A program made the position numbers and the translations under genes. A stretch of 64,000 nucleotides of DNA from Variovorax boronicumulans (GTDB lineage Bacteria > Pseudomonadota > Gammaproteobacteria > Burkholderiales > Burkholderiaceae_C): contig NZ_JAAAFX010000009.1 of NCBI RefSeq assembly GCF_019352895.1, positions 328,764 to 392,763 of the forward strand. Direction: 5' to 3'. This document shows, piece by piece, positions 1 to 8,184 of this stretch; within the stretch, counting starts at the first letter, position 1, and every line of letters starts with the position of its first letter. Under the pieces are notes generated by a model. It ran no database searches. It saw only the letters and a list, made by a program, of their open reading frames with translations, and was not told the DNA's origin.

Positions 1-27
1 GAGATCGTTTTGGTAGCCATTGCGCAT
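1..27 (-). CDS. 5' end of an unidentified gene (partial)
   Basis: Only the first nine codons are inside the window. On the minus strand an ATG at 27 (peptide start MRNGYQNDL) follows the ribosome-binding sequence AAGGAG at a spacing of about six bases. A second in-phase-shifted ATG at 20 is further from that site and less likely. The gene lies 86 bp downstream of the acyl-CoA ligase on the same strand, so it is probably the next gene of the amide operon. Nothing can be said about its product. Confidence 0.5.
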
Positions 28-113
28 GAGGACTCCTTTTTCTTGATGACAGTGAAACGGAATTGCCACGACGGCATGCCGCGGCGGCCAAGGCCTTCGG
101 GGCTTGCGTGCCG

Positions 114-1859
114 CTAGGCGGTCCTTGCTTCGTGCAGGCGCAATTCCCTGGCCATTTCCTGGCGCATCGCGAACTTCTGCGCCTTGCCCGTGACGGTCAT
201 GGGCAAGGCCTCGACGAAACGGATGTACCTCGGAACCTTGTAGTGCGCGATCTGCCCGCGGCAGAAGCTGCGGATCGCCTCCTCGTCGGGGCGGGTGCCC
301 TGGCGCGGCACGATCCATGCGCAGATCTCTTCGCCGTAACGAGGATCCGGCACGCCGAACACCTGGGCTTCGGCCACGGACGGATGGCGGTAGAGAAACT
401 CCTCGATCTCGCGCGGATAGATGTTCTCGCCGCCGCGAATCAGCATGTCCTTGAGCCGGCCGACGATGTTGCAGTAGCCGTCGGCGTCGAGGGTGGCCAG
501 GTCGCCCGTGCGCATCCAGCCGTCGACCACGGCTTCACGGGTCCGCGCCTCGTCTTCCCAGTAACCGCGCATGACCGAGTAGCCACGCACCCAGAGTTCG
601 CCGGTCCGGCCCGGCGCCACGGCTTCCCCGTCTTCGTCGACCACCTTGGCCTCGAGGTGGGGCTGGATGCGGCCCACCGTCGCCACACGCTGTGCCAGCG
701 AATCGGTGATGGCACTCTGGAACGAGACCGGCGAGGTCTCCGTCATGCCGTATGCGATCGTGACCTCATGCATGTGCATGTCCGAGATCACGCGCTTCAT
801 GGTCTCGATGGGGCAGGGCGCGCCGGCCATGATGCCGGTGCGCAGCCGCCGCAGGTCGAACTGGGCGAAGGTGGGAAGCGCGAGCATCGCGACGAACATC
901 GTGGGCACCCCGTGCAGCGCGGTGCAGCGCTCGTTGGCGGCCGCGGCCAGCGTGGCGGCGGGGTCGAAGGATTCGCCGGGGAACACCAGGCAACTGCCGA
1001 CCGAACAGCAGGCCAGCACGGCCAGGACCATGCCGAAGCAGTGGTAGAGCGGGACCGGTACGCACAGGCGGTCGTCCACGCCCAGCCGCATGGCTTCGGC
1101 GACGAAGCGGGCGTTGTTCACCACGTTGTGGTGCGTGAGCAGCGCACCCTTGGGCTGCCCCGTGGTGCCGCTGGTGAACTGGATGTTGATGGGGTCGTGC
1201 GCCGAGAGCGTCGTGCCGAGCTGGGCCACGAACCGGAACCGGGCGGGCCCACCCATCTCGAGGACCTCGTTGAAGCCGAACATGCCGGCGCGCGGGCGCG
1301 CGCCGAACTGGACGATGGATCGCAATGCCGGCAGGCGTGCCGCCTGCAGCCGCCCAGGGGCCGAGTGGGCGAGTTCCGGGGCCAGCGTTTCCAGCATGCC
1401 AAGGTAATCGCTCGACTTCAGGCCCGTCGCGGTGAAGAGGGCTTTCACACCGACCTTGTGGAGCGCGTACTCCAGCTCGGCGACGCGATAGGCAGGATTG
1501 ATGTTGACCAGCACCGCGCCGATGTGCGCGGTGGCGAACTGGACCAGCACCCACTCGGGACGGTTGGGCGACCAGATGCCCACGCGGTCGCCGCGCCCGA
1601 TGCCCAGGCTCGACAGGCCCGCTGCGAGGCGCTGCACCTCCTGCGCGAAGCGTCCCCAGCTCCAGCGCACGCCATGCTCGAGAAAGACGAAGGCGTCCCG
1701 TTCGGCATGCAGCGAAGCGGTGCGCTCGAGCAGTGCGCCGATGGTCCAGCCGACCAGGGGCGGCGAGGCCTGCCCGCGCACCTGCGACCTGCCGCCTTCC
1801 GGCCGCTGCGCACCGGCGAAGGCCGAGGCGCCGAAGCTGGAAAACGGATTCGGCCTCAC
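114..1859 (-). CDS. AMP-forming acyl-CoA synthetase (medium/long-chain or aryl acid:CoA ligase)
   Basis: Adenylate-forming enzyme of about 581 residues that should convert a carboxylic acid, ATP and CoA to an acyl-CoA. Visible motifs are the P-loop FTSGTTGQPKG, the YGMTETSP adenylate motif, the hinge GRLKDMLIRGGENIYP and the C-terminal VTGKAQK with the catalytic lysine. The full length and intact N- and C-domains fit the FadD-like/fatty-acyl-CoA synthase group. The start chosen is GTG at 1859, whose GTGA overlaps the TGA stop of the upstream amidase; this implies translational coupling and a final position in the amide operon. The substrate is not readable from sequence; context (the enzyme follows an acylamidase) suggests the acid released by that amidase. 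Confidence 0.9.
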   Translation of the reverse strand: MRPNPFSSFGASAFAGAQRPEGGRSQVRGQASPPLVGWTIGALLERTASLHAERDAFVFLEHGVRWSWGRFAQEVQRLAAGLSSLGIGRGDRVGIWSPNRPEWVLVQFATAHIGAVLVNINPAYRVAELEYALHKVGVKALFTATGLKSSDYLGMLETLAPELAHSAPGRLQAARLPALRSIVQFGARPRAGMFGFNEVLEMGGPARFRFVAQLGTTLSAHDPINIQFTSGTTGQPKGALLTHHNVVNNARFVAEAMRLGVDDRLCVPVPLYHCFGMVLAVLACCSVGSCLVFPGESFDPAATLAAAANERCTALHGVPTMFVAMLALPTFAQFDLRRLRTGIMAGAPCPIETMKRVISDMHMHEVTIAYGMTETSPVSFQSAITDSLAQRVATVGRIQPHLEAKVVDEDGEAVAPGRTGELWVRGYSVMRGYWEDEARTREAVVDGWMRTGDLATLDADGYCNIVGRLKDMLIRGGENIYPREIEEFLYRHPSVAEAQVFGVPDPRYGEEICAWIVPRQGTRPDEEAIRSFCRGQIAHYKVPRYIRFVEALPMTVTGKAQKFAMRQEMARELRLHEARTA

Positions 1860-3370
1860 ATCGTCCTCCAGTCGCCGCTGCGCTCGAAGGCGGCCGCGGC
1901 GCGGTAGATCGTGCTTTCGTCCCAGTATTTGCCCACCAGCATCATCCCCACGGGCAAGCCGTCGACCAGGCCGCAGGGCACGCTCATCGCCGGATGCCCC
2001 GAGGCATCGAAGGGCGCGGTGTTGCCCACCATCTCGAAGGCGCGCGCGATGATCTCCGAGATCGGTGCGCCGGGTTGGGGAATGGGCTGCGCCGTCATCG
2101 GCACGGTCGGCATGAGCAGCAGGTCGCATTGCGCGAGGGCGTGGTCGTAGGCCTGGCGCAGCTGGCGGGCCAGGTTCTGCGCCTTGGCGTAGAAGCGGCC
2201 GCGGTGGTTGCGCAGCGCCCATTCGCCCACGAACATCGAGATCTTCAGCGAGGGCGAGAGTTCGTCCGCCCGCGCGCGCCAGCCCGCATGCTTCTCCATC
2301 AGGCTCGAGAGGTACATGCCGCGCCAATTGAAGCCCATGCCGTTGCCATGCATCATCTGCATCTGCAGTCCCTCGAGCGCGATCGGCGTCCAGATGGCGG
2401 TGCCGTCCAGGTGCATGGGCACGCTCAGTTCGGTCACATGGGCGCCCGCGGCGGTGAGCCGAGCGGCCGCGGCCCGCACCTTGGCATCGACCGCCGGATC
2501 GCTGCCGGCCGTTCCGAAGCCTTCGCGCAGGATGCCGATGCGCAGGCCTTCGATGCCCTGGCGCAGCGCATCGGTGTAGCGCGCGGTGCGGGTGCCGCAT
2601 TGCCGGGGATCGAGTCCGTCCTCGCCGGCGATCACTTCGAGCAGCAGTGCGTTGCCGGCGACGGTGGAAGTGATCGGGCCCAGGTGGTCGATGGTCGCTT
2701 CGATCGGCATCGCACCGGTGTAGGGGACCAGCCCGAAGGTGGGCTTCATGCCGTAGCAGCCCGAGAAGGCCGAGGGAATCCGGATCGAGCCGCCCTGGTC
2801 GCCGCCGATGGCCAGATCGATTTCGCCGGCGCCGACCAGCGCGCCGCACCCAGACGACGAGCCGCCGGCGATGTAGCCCCTGCGCCAGGGGTTGTGCACC
2901 GGGCCGGTGGCGTTGGTATGGCTGCCGCCCGACAGGCAGAAGTACTCGCAGTGCGCTTTGCCCACGATCGTCGCGCCCGCGTCCAGGACGCGGGTCGCGA
3001 CGGTCGCATCGGCCTCGGGCACATAGCCTTCGAGGGTCGAGGCACCGTTCATCATCTGCACGCCGGCCAGCGCGATGTTGTCCTTGAGCGCCACGCGTTG
3101 TCCCGCCAGCGGGCCCGAGGCCGCACCCCGGATGTCCGTCTGGACGTACCAGGCGTTCATCGCGTTGTCCTCGGCCGGCGGCCGATGGCCCGGGGTGCGC
3201 GGGTACTTCACGGGCGGCAGGAAGTCCGGCATCTGGTCGATGCGGTCGTAGGAGGCGAAGTTGGCTTCCATCAGGCCGAGGTACTCCGCGAGCTCCGCGT
3301 CGGAGGGCCGCATGTGCAGGGCGCCGGCAATGGCACGGAGTTGTTCGAGATCGGGGCGGCGCAGGGTCAT
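1856..3370 (-). other. Acylamidase module of the fusion, with possible internal start
   Basis: This marks the 504-residue amidase part separately. Free-standing homologues start at about this methionine (MTLRRPDLEQ). The enzyme class hydrolyses R-CO-NH-R' to a carboxylate plus ammonia or an amine in the cytoplasm, using a Ser-cisSer-Lys triad, and all three residues are present. The 20 bases before the ATG carry no GGAG-like site, so most of this domain is probably made as part of the fused protein. The genes on either side (amide-type importer, acyl-CoA ligase) suggest that it acts on the imported substrate. Confidence 0.6.
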
Positions 3371-4240
3371 GACGGGTCTTTCGGAAGGAAGGTGACGGGG
3401 CGGATGCCGGTCGGGATCCGCAGCGCGGCGCGCGGCGGGCTGTGGGTGTTCCTGTGAAGGGCGAGGGCGGGCCGGCGCCTGCGGTTCGCGCGCCGCACCG
3501 AAGCCGAGCAGCGCGGACAGCGCCCCCGGATCACGCAACTGCGGGCCGGAGAGCGCCTGCGTGATGGCACCTTTCTCGAGCAGCAGCACGCGGTCGGAGC
3601 AGTCGAGGATGAAGTCGAGGTTCTGCTCGGCCACCAGCATGGAGAGGCCCTCGCGCTCGCGCAGCGCCTTCAGCGTGGCGGCGATCTCGTCGATGATGTT
3701 GGGCTGGATGCCCTCGGTCGGTTCGTCGAGCAGCAGCAGCCAAGGCGAGGGCACCAGGGCGCGCGCGAGCGCGAGCAGCTGCTGCTCGCCGCCCGAGAGC
3801 GCGCCGCCGGGTCGCTCCAGCAGGCGTTCCAGCCGCGGAAACAGCGCCAGCACGCGCGCGACGGCGTCCGCCTCGGGCTCGGCCTGGCGCTGCCAGGCGA
3901 TGCGCAGGTTCTCCCGCACGCTCAGGGCCAGCAGGATGCCCCGGCCCTGCGGCACGTAGCCGATGCCCGAGCGCGCGCGTTGGTGCGTGGCCAGGCGCGC
4001 CAGGTCCTGGCCATGGGCCTCGAGCGCGCCGGCGCGCACGGGGAGCAGGCCGGCGAGGGTCTTCATCAGCGTCGTCTTGCCCATGCCGTTGGCGCCGAGC
4101 ACGCCGACGATCTCGCCCGCATGCACGCTCAGGCTCAGGTCGCGCAGCACGGTCATGGCGCCGTAGCCGGCCTCCAGGTGCCGGGCCTCGAGCACCGGCG
4201 GCTCGGGGGATGTCGGGATGTCCGGGATCGGGTGGCTCAT
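1856..4240 (-). CDS. LivF-type ABC ATPase fused in frame to an acylamidase
   Basis: A single uninterrupted reading frame of 794 codons. Residues about 1-240 form a branched-chain amino acid/amide-type ABC ATPase (LivF/UrtE): Walker A GANGMGKTT, signature LSGGEQQ, Walker B LLLLDEPTEG, switch AEQNLDF. A Pro/Arg/Ala-rich linker of roughly 45 residues follows. Then come about 504 residues of an amidase-signature enzyme with catalytic Lys (VALKDNI), cis-Ser (AGGSSSGC) and Ser nucleophile (GGDQGGSIRIPS). The stretch KPTFGLVPYTGAMPIE resembles the Rhodococcus broad-spectrum acylamidase. The ATG at 4240 overlaps the stop of the preceding ATPase gene (ATGA). I read every codon between the domains and found no stop. 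Separate translation from an internal ATG at 3370 is possible, but no Shine-Dalgarno sequence precedes it. A sequencing error hiding a stop is the other alternative. Confidence 0.85.
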   Translation of the reverse strand: MSHPIPDIPTSPEPPVLEARHLEAGYGAMTVLRDLSLSVHAGEIVGVLGANGMGKTTLMKTLAGLLPVRAGALEAHGQDLARLATHQRARSGIGYVPQGRGILLALSVRENLRIAWQRQAEPEADAVARVLALFPRLERLLERPGGALSGGEQQLLALARALVPSPWLLLLDEPTEGIQPNIIDEIAATLKALREREGLSMLVAEQNLDFILDCSDRVLLLEKGAITQALSGPQLRDPGALSALLGFGAAREPQAPARPRPSQEHPQPAARRAADPDRHPPRHLPSERPVMTLRRPDLEQLRAIAGALHMRPSDAELAEYLGLMEANFASYDRIDQMPDFLPPVKYPRTPGHRPPAEDNAMNAWYVQTDIRGAASGPLAGQRVALKDNIALAGVQMMNGASTLEGYVPEADATVATRVLDAGATIVGKAHCEYFCLSGGSHTNATGPVHNPWRRGYIAGGSSSGCGALVGAGEIDLAIGGDQGGSIRIPSAFSGCYGMKPTFGLVPYTGAMPIEATIDHLGPITSTVAGNALLLEVIAGEDGLDPRQCGTRTARYTDALRQGIEGLRIGILREGFGTAGSDPAVDAKVRAAAARLTAAGAHVTELSVPMHLDGTAIWTPIALEGLQMQMMHGNGMGFNWRGMYLSSLMEKHAGWRARADELSPSLKISMFVGEWALRNHRGRFYAKAQNLARQLRQAYDHALAQCDLLLMPTVPMTAQPIPQPGAPISEIIARAFEMVGNTAPFDASGHPAMSVPCGLVDGLPVGMMLVGKYWDESTIYRAAAAFERSGDWRTM

Positions 4241-4962
4241 CTGCGTTTGCCCAGGTAGACGTCGCGTACTCTGTCGTCGGCCAGCACCTGCGCCGCGGGC
4301 CCCTCGGTCAGGATGCGTCCCTGGTGAAAGACCGTCACGGCGTGGGCGATGCGCCGCACGAAGTTCATGTCGTGCTCGACCACCACCACGGTCGCGCGGG
4401 CCGCGAGCGCGGTCACCAGCTCGGCCATCCGCTCGACCTCGCTGCGCGTCAGCCCTCCCGCGGGTTCGTCGAGCAGCACCAGCCAGGGGTCCGGCGCGAG
4501 CACCACGCCGAGTTCGACGACCTGGCGCTGCCCATGCGCGAGCAGGCCGGTCGGCCGGTGCACGATCGGGCCCAGGTCCAGCGCGTCGATCAGCTCGCCG
4601 ACCCTGGCCTTCACCGCCGCGGCGCTGCGCGAGCGCACGGCGCGCGCGGCGAGCCACAGGTTCTCGTGGACCGTGAGCGCGTTCATCAGGCTGGGCACCT
4701 GCGTCTTGACGCCGACGCCGCGCTGCGCGATGTCGTGCTTCTCCAGCCCGACGATCGATTCGCCCGCCAGCTGGATGTCGCCTTCGGTCGGGCGGTACTG
4801 GCCGCTCAGGCATTTGAAGAAGGTCGACTTGCCGGCGCCGTTGGGCCCGATCAGGCAGCGCAGCTCGTGGCGCGCGAGCCGCATCGAGACGCCGTCGACG
4901 GCGTTCACGCCGCCGAAGCGCATGGCGACACCGGTGGCCTCCACGACGGTTTCAGCGGCCAT
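4237..4962 (-). CDS. ABC transporter ATPase, LivG/UrtD type
   Basis: A 241-residue ATPase powering the importer encoded by this operon. It has Walker A GPNGAGKST, Walker B WLVLLDEPAGG and switch VVEHDMNFV. Its signature is LAHGQRQ rather than the usual LSGGQ; LSHGQ-like variants are typical of the urea/amide importer ATPase UrtD, which supports an amide-type substrate. The start ATG at 4962 lies inside the end of the permease gene (11-bp overlap), and the stop overlaps the next ATPase start as ATGA. It should pair as a heterodimer with the LivF half of the fusion protein on the cytoplasmic face of the membrane. Confidence 0.93.
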   Translation of the reverse strand: MAAETVVEATGVAMRFGGVNAVDGVSMRLARHELRCLIGPNGAGKSTFFKCLSGQYRPTEGDIQLAGESIVGLEKHDIAQRGVGVKTQVPSLMNALTVHENLWLAARAVRSRSAAAVKARVGELIDALDLGPIVHRPTGLLAHGQRQVVELGVVLAPDPWLVLLDEPAGGLTRSEVERMAELVTALAARATVVVVEHDMNFVRRIAHAVTVFHQGRILTEGPAAQVLADDRVRDVYLGKRR

Positions 4963-6031
4963 CGTCGGACCGCGCTTCAGTGGCGGATGGCGTGCCGCGT
5001 CGGCGCAGCCGCTCGACGCCGCGCTGGAGCGCAGGCAGCACGCCCTGCGGCAGGAACAGCACGACCAGCACCAGCAGCGCGCCCATGACCACGGCGTTGT
5101 CCACGGTCTGCTGCGATCCCAGCACGCCCTTGAGCGCACCCAGCATCGCGGCCCCGAGCATCGGACCGGCCAGCGTGCCCAGTCCGCCCACCAGCACCCA
5201 GATGATGATCTCGGCCGACACGCCCAGCGAGAACACTTCGGGCGTCACGATCTCGGCCCAACAGGCATACAGCACGCCGGCCAGGCCGGCCAGCGCGCCT
5301 CCGATGCCGAAGGCCAGGGTCTTGGCCGCGCGCGTGTCGTAACCGCAGAGTTCGGCCCGGAGTTCGTTCTCGCGGATGCCGGCCAGCAGGCGACCGAAGG
5401 ATGTGGTCGTGAGCCAGCGGCAGAGCAGCCAGGCACCGAGCAACACGGCAGAGGCGACGCCGTACAGGGCCGTGCCGGTGATGGCGGTCTCCGGCTGGCC
5501 CGGGACGTTCAGCGTCGGGAAGCCGGGGATGCCGTTGAAGCCGCCGAGCTTGGCGTCGCCTATCGCATAGGCCGAACCGGCCGTGCTGTTGGCGTACTTG
5601 AAGAGCACCAGCGTCGCGACCAGCGTGATCACGCCCAGGTAGACGTCGCCAATCCGGCCGTAGAACATCATGGCGCCGAGCGCCAGCGCGAAGGCGCCGC
5701 TCAGGGCCACGGCCAGCAAAACGGCGCCGGTCGACTCGCCGAAGTTGATGGCGGCGACCGCATAGGCATAGGCGCCCAGGCCGTAGAACGCCGCCTGGCC
5801 GAAGCACAGAATGCCGCTGATCCCCCAGACGAAGGCCAGCGACAGGGCCAGCAGTGCATAGACCACCAGCAGGGTCAGCGCGTACGCGCTGAACACCCAG
5901 GGCGCGAGCAGCAGTCCAAGCGCGGCCAGCGCGAACGCGGCCCACCAGGCGGCCGGGATGCCGTGGCGGGAGGGGCCGGCCGGATGCGGTTGGGGGCGTG
6001 CCGGATGCGGGCGGCGGATCGATGGCGTCAT
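4952..6031 (-). CDS. ABC transporter permease, LivM/UrtC type
   Basis: Inner-membrane permease of 359 residues with a Pro-rich N-terminal cytoplasmic tail followed by about nine to ten hydrophobic segments. The family's GQAAFYGLGAYAYA and GGLGTLAGPMLGA stretches are visible. It forms the translocation channel with the LivH-type permease. The ATG at 6031 overlaps the TGA of that permease (ATGA), and its own 3' end overlaps the ATPase gene, so all transporter genes are translationally coupled. LivM-like permeases are usually 310-420 residues, so this is full length. Confidence 0.93.
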   Translation of the reverse strand: MTPSIRRPHPARPQPHPAGPSRHGIPAAWWAAFALAALGLLLAPWVFSAYALTLLVVYALLALSLAFVWGISGILCFGQAAFYGLGAYAYAVAAINFGESTGAVLLAVALSGAFALALGAMMFYGRIGDVYLGVITLVATLVLFKYANSTAGSAYAIGDAKLGGFNGIPGFPTLNVPGQPETAITGTALYGVASAVLLGAWLLCRWLTTTSFGRLLAGIRENELRAELCGYDTRAAKTLAFGIGGALAGLAGVLYACWAEIVTPEVFSLGVSAEIIIWVLVGGLGTLAGPMLGAAMLGALKGVLGSQQTVDNAVVMGALLVLVVLFLPQGVLPALQRGVERLRRRGTPSATEARSDDGR

Positions 6032-6894
6032 GCGGCGCCCTTGAACCAGCGCGAGGTGATGCCCAGCGGCATCCAGCGCAGCAGCACCATCGCTGCCAGC
6101 AGCAAGGCGATTTCGCCGACCACCGGTGTGGCAAGCGCTTCGAAGACCTTGGCCACGCTGCCCAGCAGAACGCTGCCCGCCACCGTGCCGGTGACCACCG
6201 ACGCACCGCCCGTGATCACCGTGATGAAGGCCTTCGCGATGAACTGCCCGCCTGCATTCGGCGTGAGGCCGACCAGCGGCGACAGCACGCCGCCTGCCAG
6301 CCCCGACAGCATGCTGCCTGCCACGAAGGTGCCCATGTAGATGGTCCTCGGTGCGTGGCCCAGGGCCGCGGCGATGTCGGCCGATTGCATGGCGCCGCGC
6401 ACCACCAGCCCGACGCGGGTGTAGCGCAGCACGACGAAGAGGGTGGTGAGCAGCGCCACCGTCACCCCGATCACGAACAGGCCGTAGCCACCGACGCGGT
6501 AGGCGCCGATCTCGATCGGGCCGAGCGGGTTGGGCACGCCGGTGGTGGTGGCGCCGAACACCATCGAGAACATCCCGCTGGTGGCCAGCGACAGGCCCCA
6601 GGTGGCCAGCATGGTGTCCACCGTGCGGCCGTACAGCCACTGGATCACGAGGCGCTCCACCAGCAGCCCGTACAGGCCCACGGCGAGCGGCGCCACCAGC
6701 AGCATGGCGATCCAGATGTTGCAACCCCACTGCAGCGCGACGATGGTGGCGTAGCCGCCCAGCACGATGAACTCGCCGTGCGCGAGGTTGATCACGCGCA
6801 TCAGGCCGAACACCAAAGCCAGGCCTGCGGCCGTCAGGGCCAGCGTGGCGATGGTGTAGAGCAGGTCGAACAGTCCGACGAGTGCGAGGTCCAT
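6028..6894 (-). CDS. ABC transporter permease, LivH/UrtB type
   Basis: Inner-membrane permease of 288 residues, nearly all hydrophobic helices. It carries the family motif FGLMRVINLAHGEFIVLGGY near the N-terminus and a GGASVVTGTVAGSVLLG loop near the end. It is the second half of the channel with the LivM-type permease. It starts 46 bp downstream of the binding-protein stop and overlaps the next gene by four bases. Length and motifs match complete LivH/UrtB proteins. Confidence 0.93.
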   Translation of the reverse strand: MDLALVGLFDLLYTIATLALTAAGLALVFGLMRVINLAHGEFIVLGGYATIVALQWGCNIWIAMLLVAPLAVGLYGLLVERLVIQWLYGRTVDTMLATWGLSLATSGMFSMVFGATTTGVPNPLGPIEIGAYRVGGYGLFVIGVTVALLTTLFVVLRYTRVGLVVRGAMQSADIAAALGHAPRTIYMGTFVAGSMLSGLAGGVLSPLVGLTPNAGGQFIAKAFITVITGGASVVTGTVAGSVLLGSVAKVFEALATPVVGEIALLLAAMVLLRWMPLGITSRWFKGAA

Positions 6895-6940
6895 GGGGAG
6901 AGCTTCGTGGTGCTGCAGGAAAGAGCGCGGTGCCCTGGCG

Positions 6941-8167
6941 TCAGAGCTTGATCTCGTGCTGCACGCTGGCGTTGGGTGTCTTGCGCAGGTCGCACACGGC
7001 CTGTGTCTCGCGGGGCGGGCGCTGCGCGAAGGACTGCTTCACGTTGAGCTTCTGGTCCTGGATCTCGATCACGTGCACATCCAGCGTCACGTGATGGGTC
7101 TGGCCGTCGACCTGCACCTTGCCCGACGGGCCGTCGATCGAGACGCCGCCGGCCATGGCCTTGGCCACGTCGTCATGACGCACGTTGCCCGCGCGCCTCA
7201 CGCCTTCGGCCCAGAGCTGGATGCCCTGGTAGTGAAAGACCGCGAGCTCGTGGATCACCTTGGTGTTGCCTGCGAACTTCTTGCTCCAGGCGTCGAGGAA
7301 GGCCGCGTTGGCAGGCGTCTTCAGTTCCGGCGAGTAGTTGTAGGCGACCAGGATGCCGTTGCCTTCGGCCGCTGTCAGTGCCCGGTGCTCGTTGCCGACG
7401 CCCAGCGTGGTCGACGCCATCGGGATGCGCGACTTCATCCCTGCCGCCGCCCATTGCCGGTAGAAAGACAGATGGGCGCCACCCACCAGCGCGCTGATCA
7501 CGAAGTCCGGCTTGGCCTGCTGGATCTTGGCGATGCTCGAATTGAAGTCCGCCACATCGAGTGGAAAGAACTCCACGCCCACGGCACTCCCCCCGTTGTC
7601 CTTGAGAAACTTCTGGAACCACGTGGCCATGTACTGGCCGTAGTTGTAGTCGGCCGCGAGGATGTAGGCCTTCTTGCCCCATTGCTTCATCGCATACGGC
7701 ACCAGCACCTCGGCCTGCTGGGCCGGCGTCGTGCCGGTGAGAAAGGTGTTGGCATCGCACACGCCGCCTTCGTACAGCGGCGTGTACACATACAGCAGCT
7801 TCTGCCGGTTGAGCAGCGGGCGGATGGCTTCGCGCGAGGCCGAGAGGATGCCGCCGATGACGACGTCCACTTTGTCCTGGCGTGCAAGCTGCTGCGCGAA
7901 CTTGGTGTAGAGCGCCATGTTCGATTGCGTGTCGTAGCCGACCTTGGTCACCGGCCGCCCCGCGAGCCCGCCGGCCGCGTTGATCTGGTCGATGGCGAGG
8001 TCGGTCGCCATGTCCATGGCCTTGCCATAGGCGTCGAAGTTGCCCGAGGTGTCGAGCAGGCTGCCGAGCTTGATAGGGTCGGCCGCCAGCGCGGACGACA
8101 GGGGCAGCAGGCTGCCGGCCAGCAAGGCCGAGCCGTGGAGAAGCACTTTTCTGCGATGGGCTTGCAT
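6941..8167 (-). CDS. Periplasmic amide/urea-type substrate-binding protein
   Basis: A 408-residue type I periplasmic binding protein that should capture the substrate for the importer. The N-terminus has a basic region with twin arginines (HRRKVLLHG), a hydrophobic core and a cleavage site near ALA-AD at residue 28, so it is exported (Sec or Tat). The mature part resembles UrtA/AmiC/FmdD proteins (Peripla_BP_5 group), for example VIGGILSASREAIRPLL and YEGGVCDANTFLTGTTPAQQ, rather than classical Leu/Ile/Val binders. It follows the SPFH gene by 17 bp and precedes the permeases. The exact ligand is unknown; a short-chain amide or aryl amide fits the amidase downstream. Confidence 0.9.
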   Translation of the reverse strand: MQAHRRKVLLHGSALLAGSLLPLSSALAADPIKLGSLLDTSGNFDAYGKAMDMATDLAIDQINAAGGLAGRPVTKVGYDTQSNMALYTKFAQQLARQDKVDVVIGGILSASREAIRPLLNRQKLLYVYTPLYEGGVCDANTFLTGTTPAQQAEVLVPYAMKQWGKKAYILAADYNYGQYMATWFQKFLKDNGGSAVGVEFFPLDVADFNSSIAKIQQAKPDFVISALVGGAHLSFYRQWAAAGMKSRIPMASTTLGVGNEHRALTAAEGNGILVAYNYSPELKTPANAAFLDAWSKKFAGNTKVIHELAVFHYQGIQLWAEGVRRAGNVRHDDVAKAMAGGVSIDGPSGKVQVDGQTHHVTLDVHVIEIQDQKLNVKQSFAQRPPRETQAVCDLRKTPNASVQHEIKL

Positions 8168-8184
8168 GGGCGTCTTTCGTGGTG

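Noticed and set aside
63..1907. 614-codon open frame on the plus strand
   Set aside because: It is antisense to the acyl-CoA ligase, His/Ala/Arg-rich without domains, and typical of shadow frames in GC-rich DNA.
1859..2849. Upstream extension of the ligase reading frame to a 911-codon frame
   Set aside because: The extra N-terminal part is Arg-rich nonsense lying over the amidase coding frame; the GTGA overlap at 1856-1859 gives a clear start.
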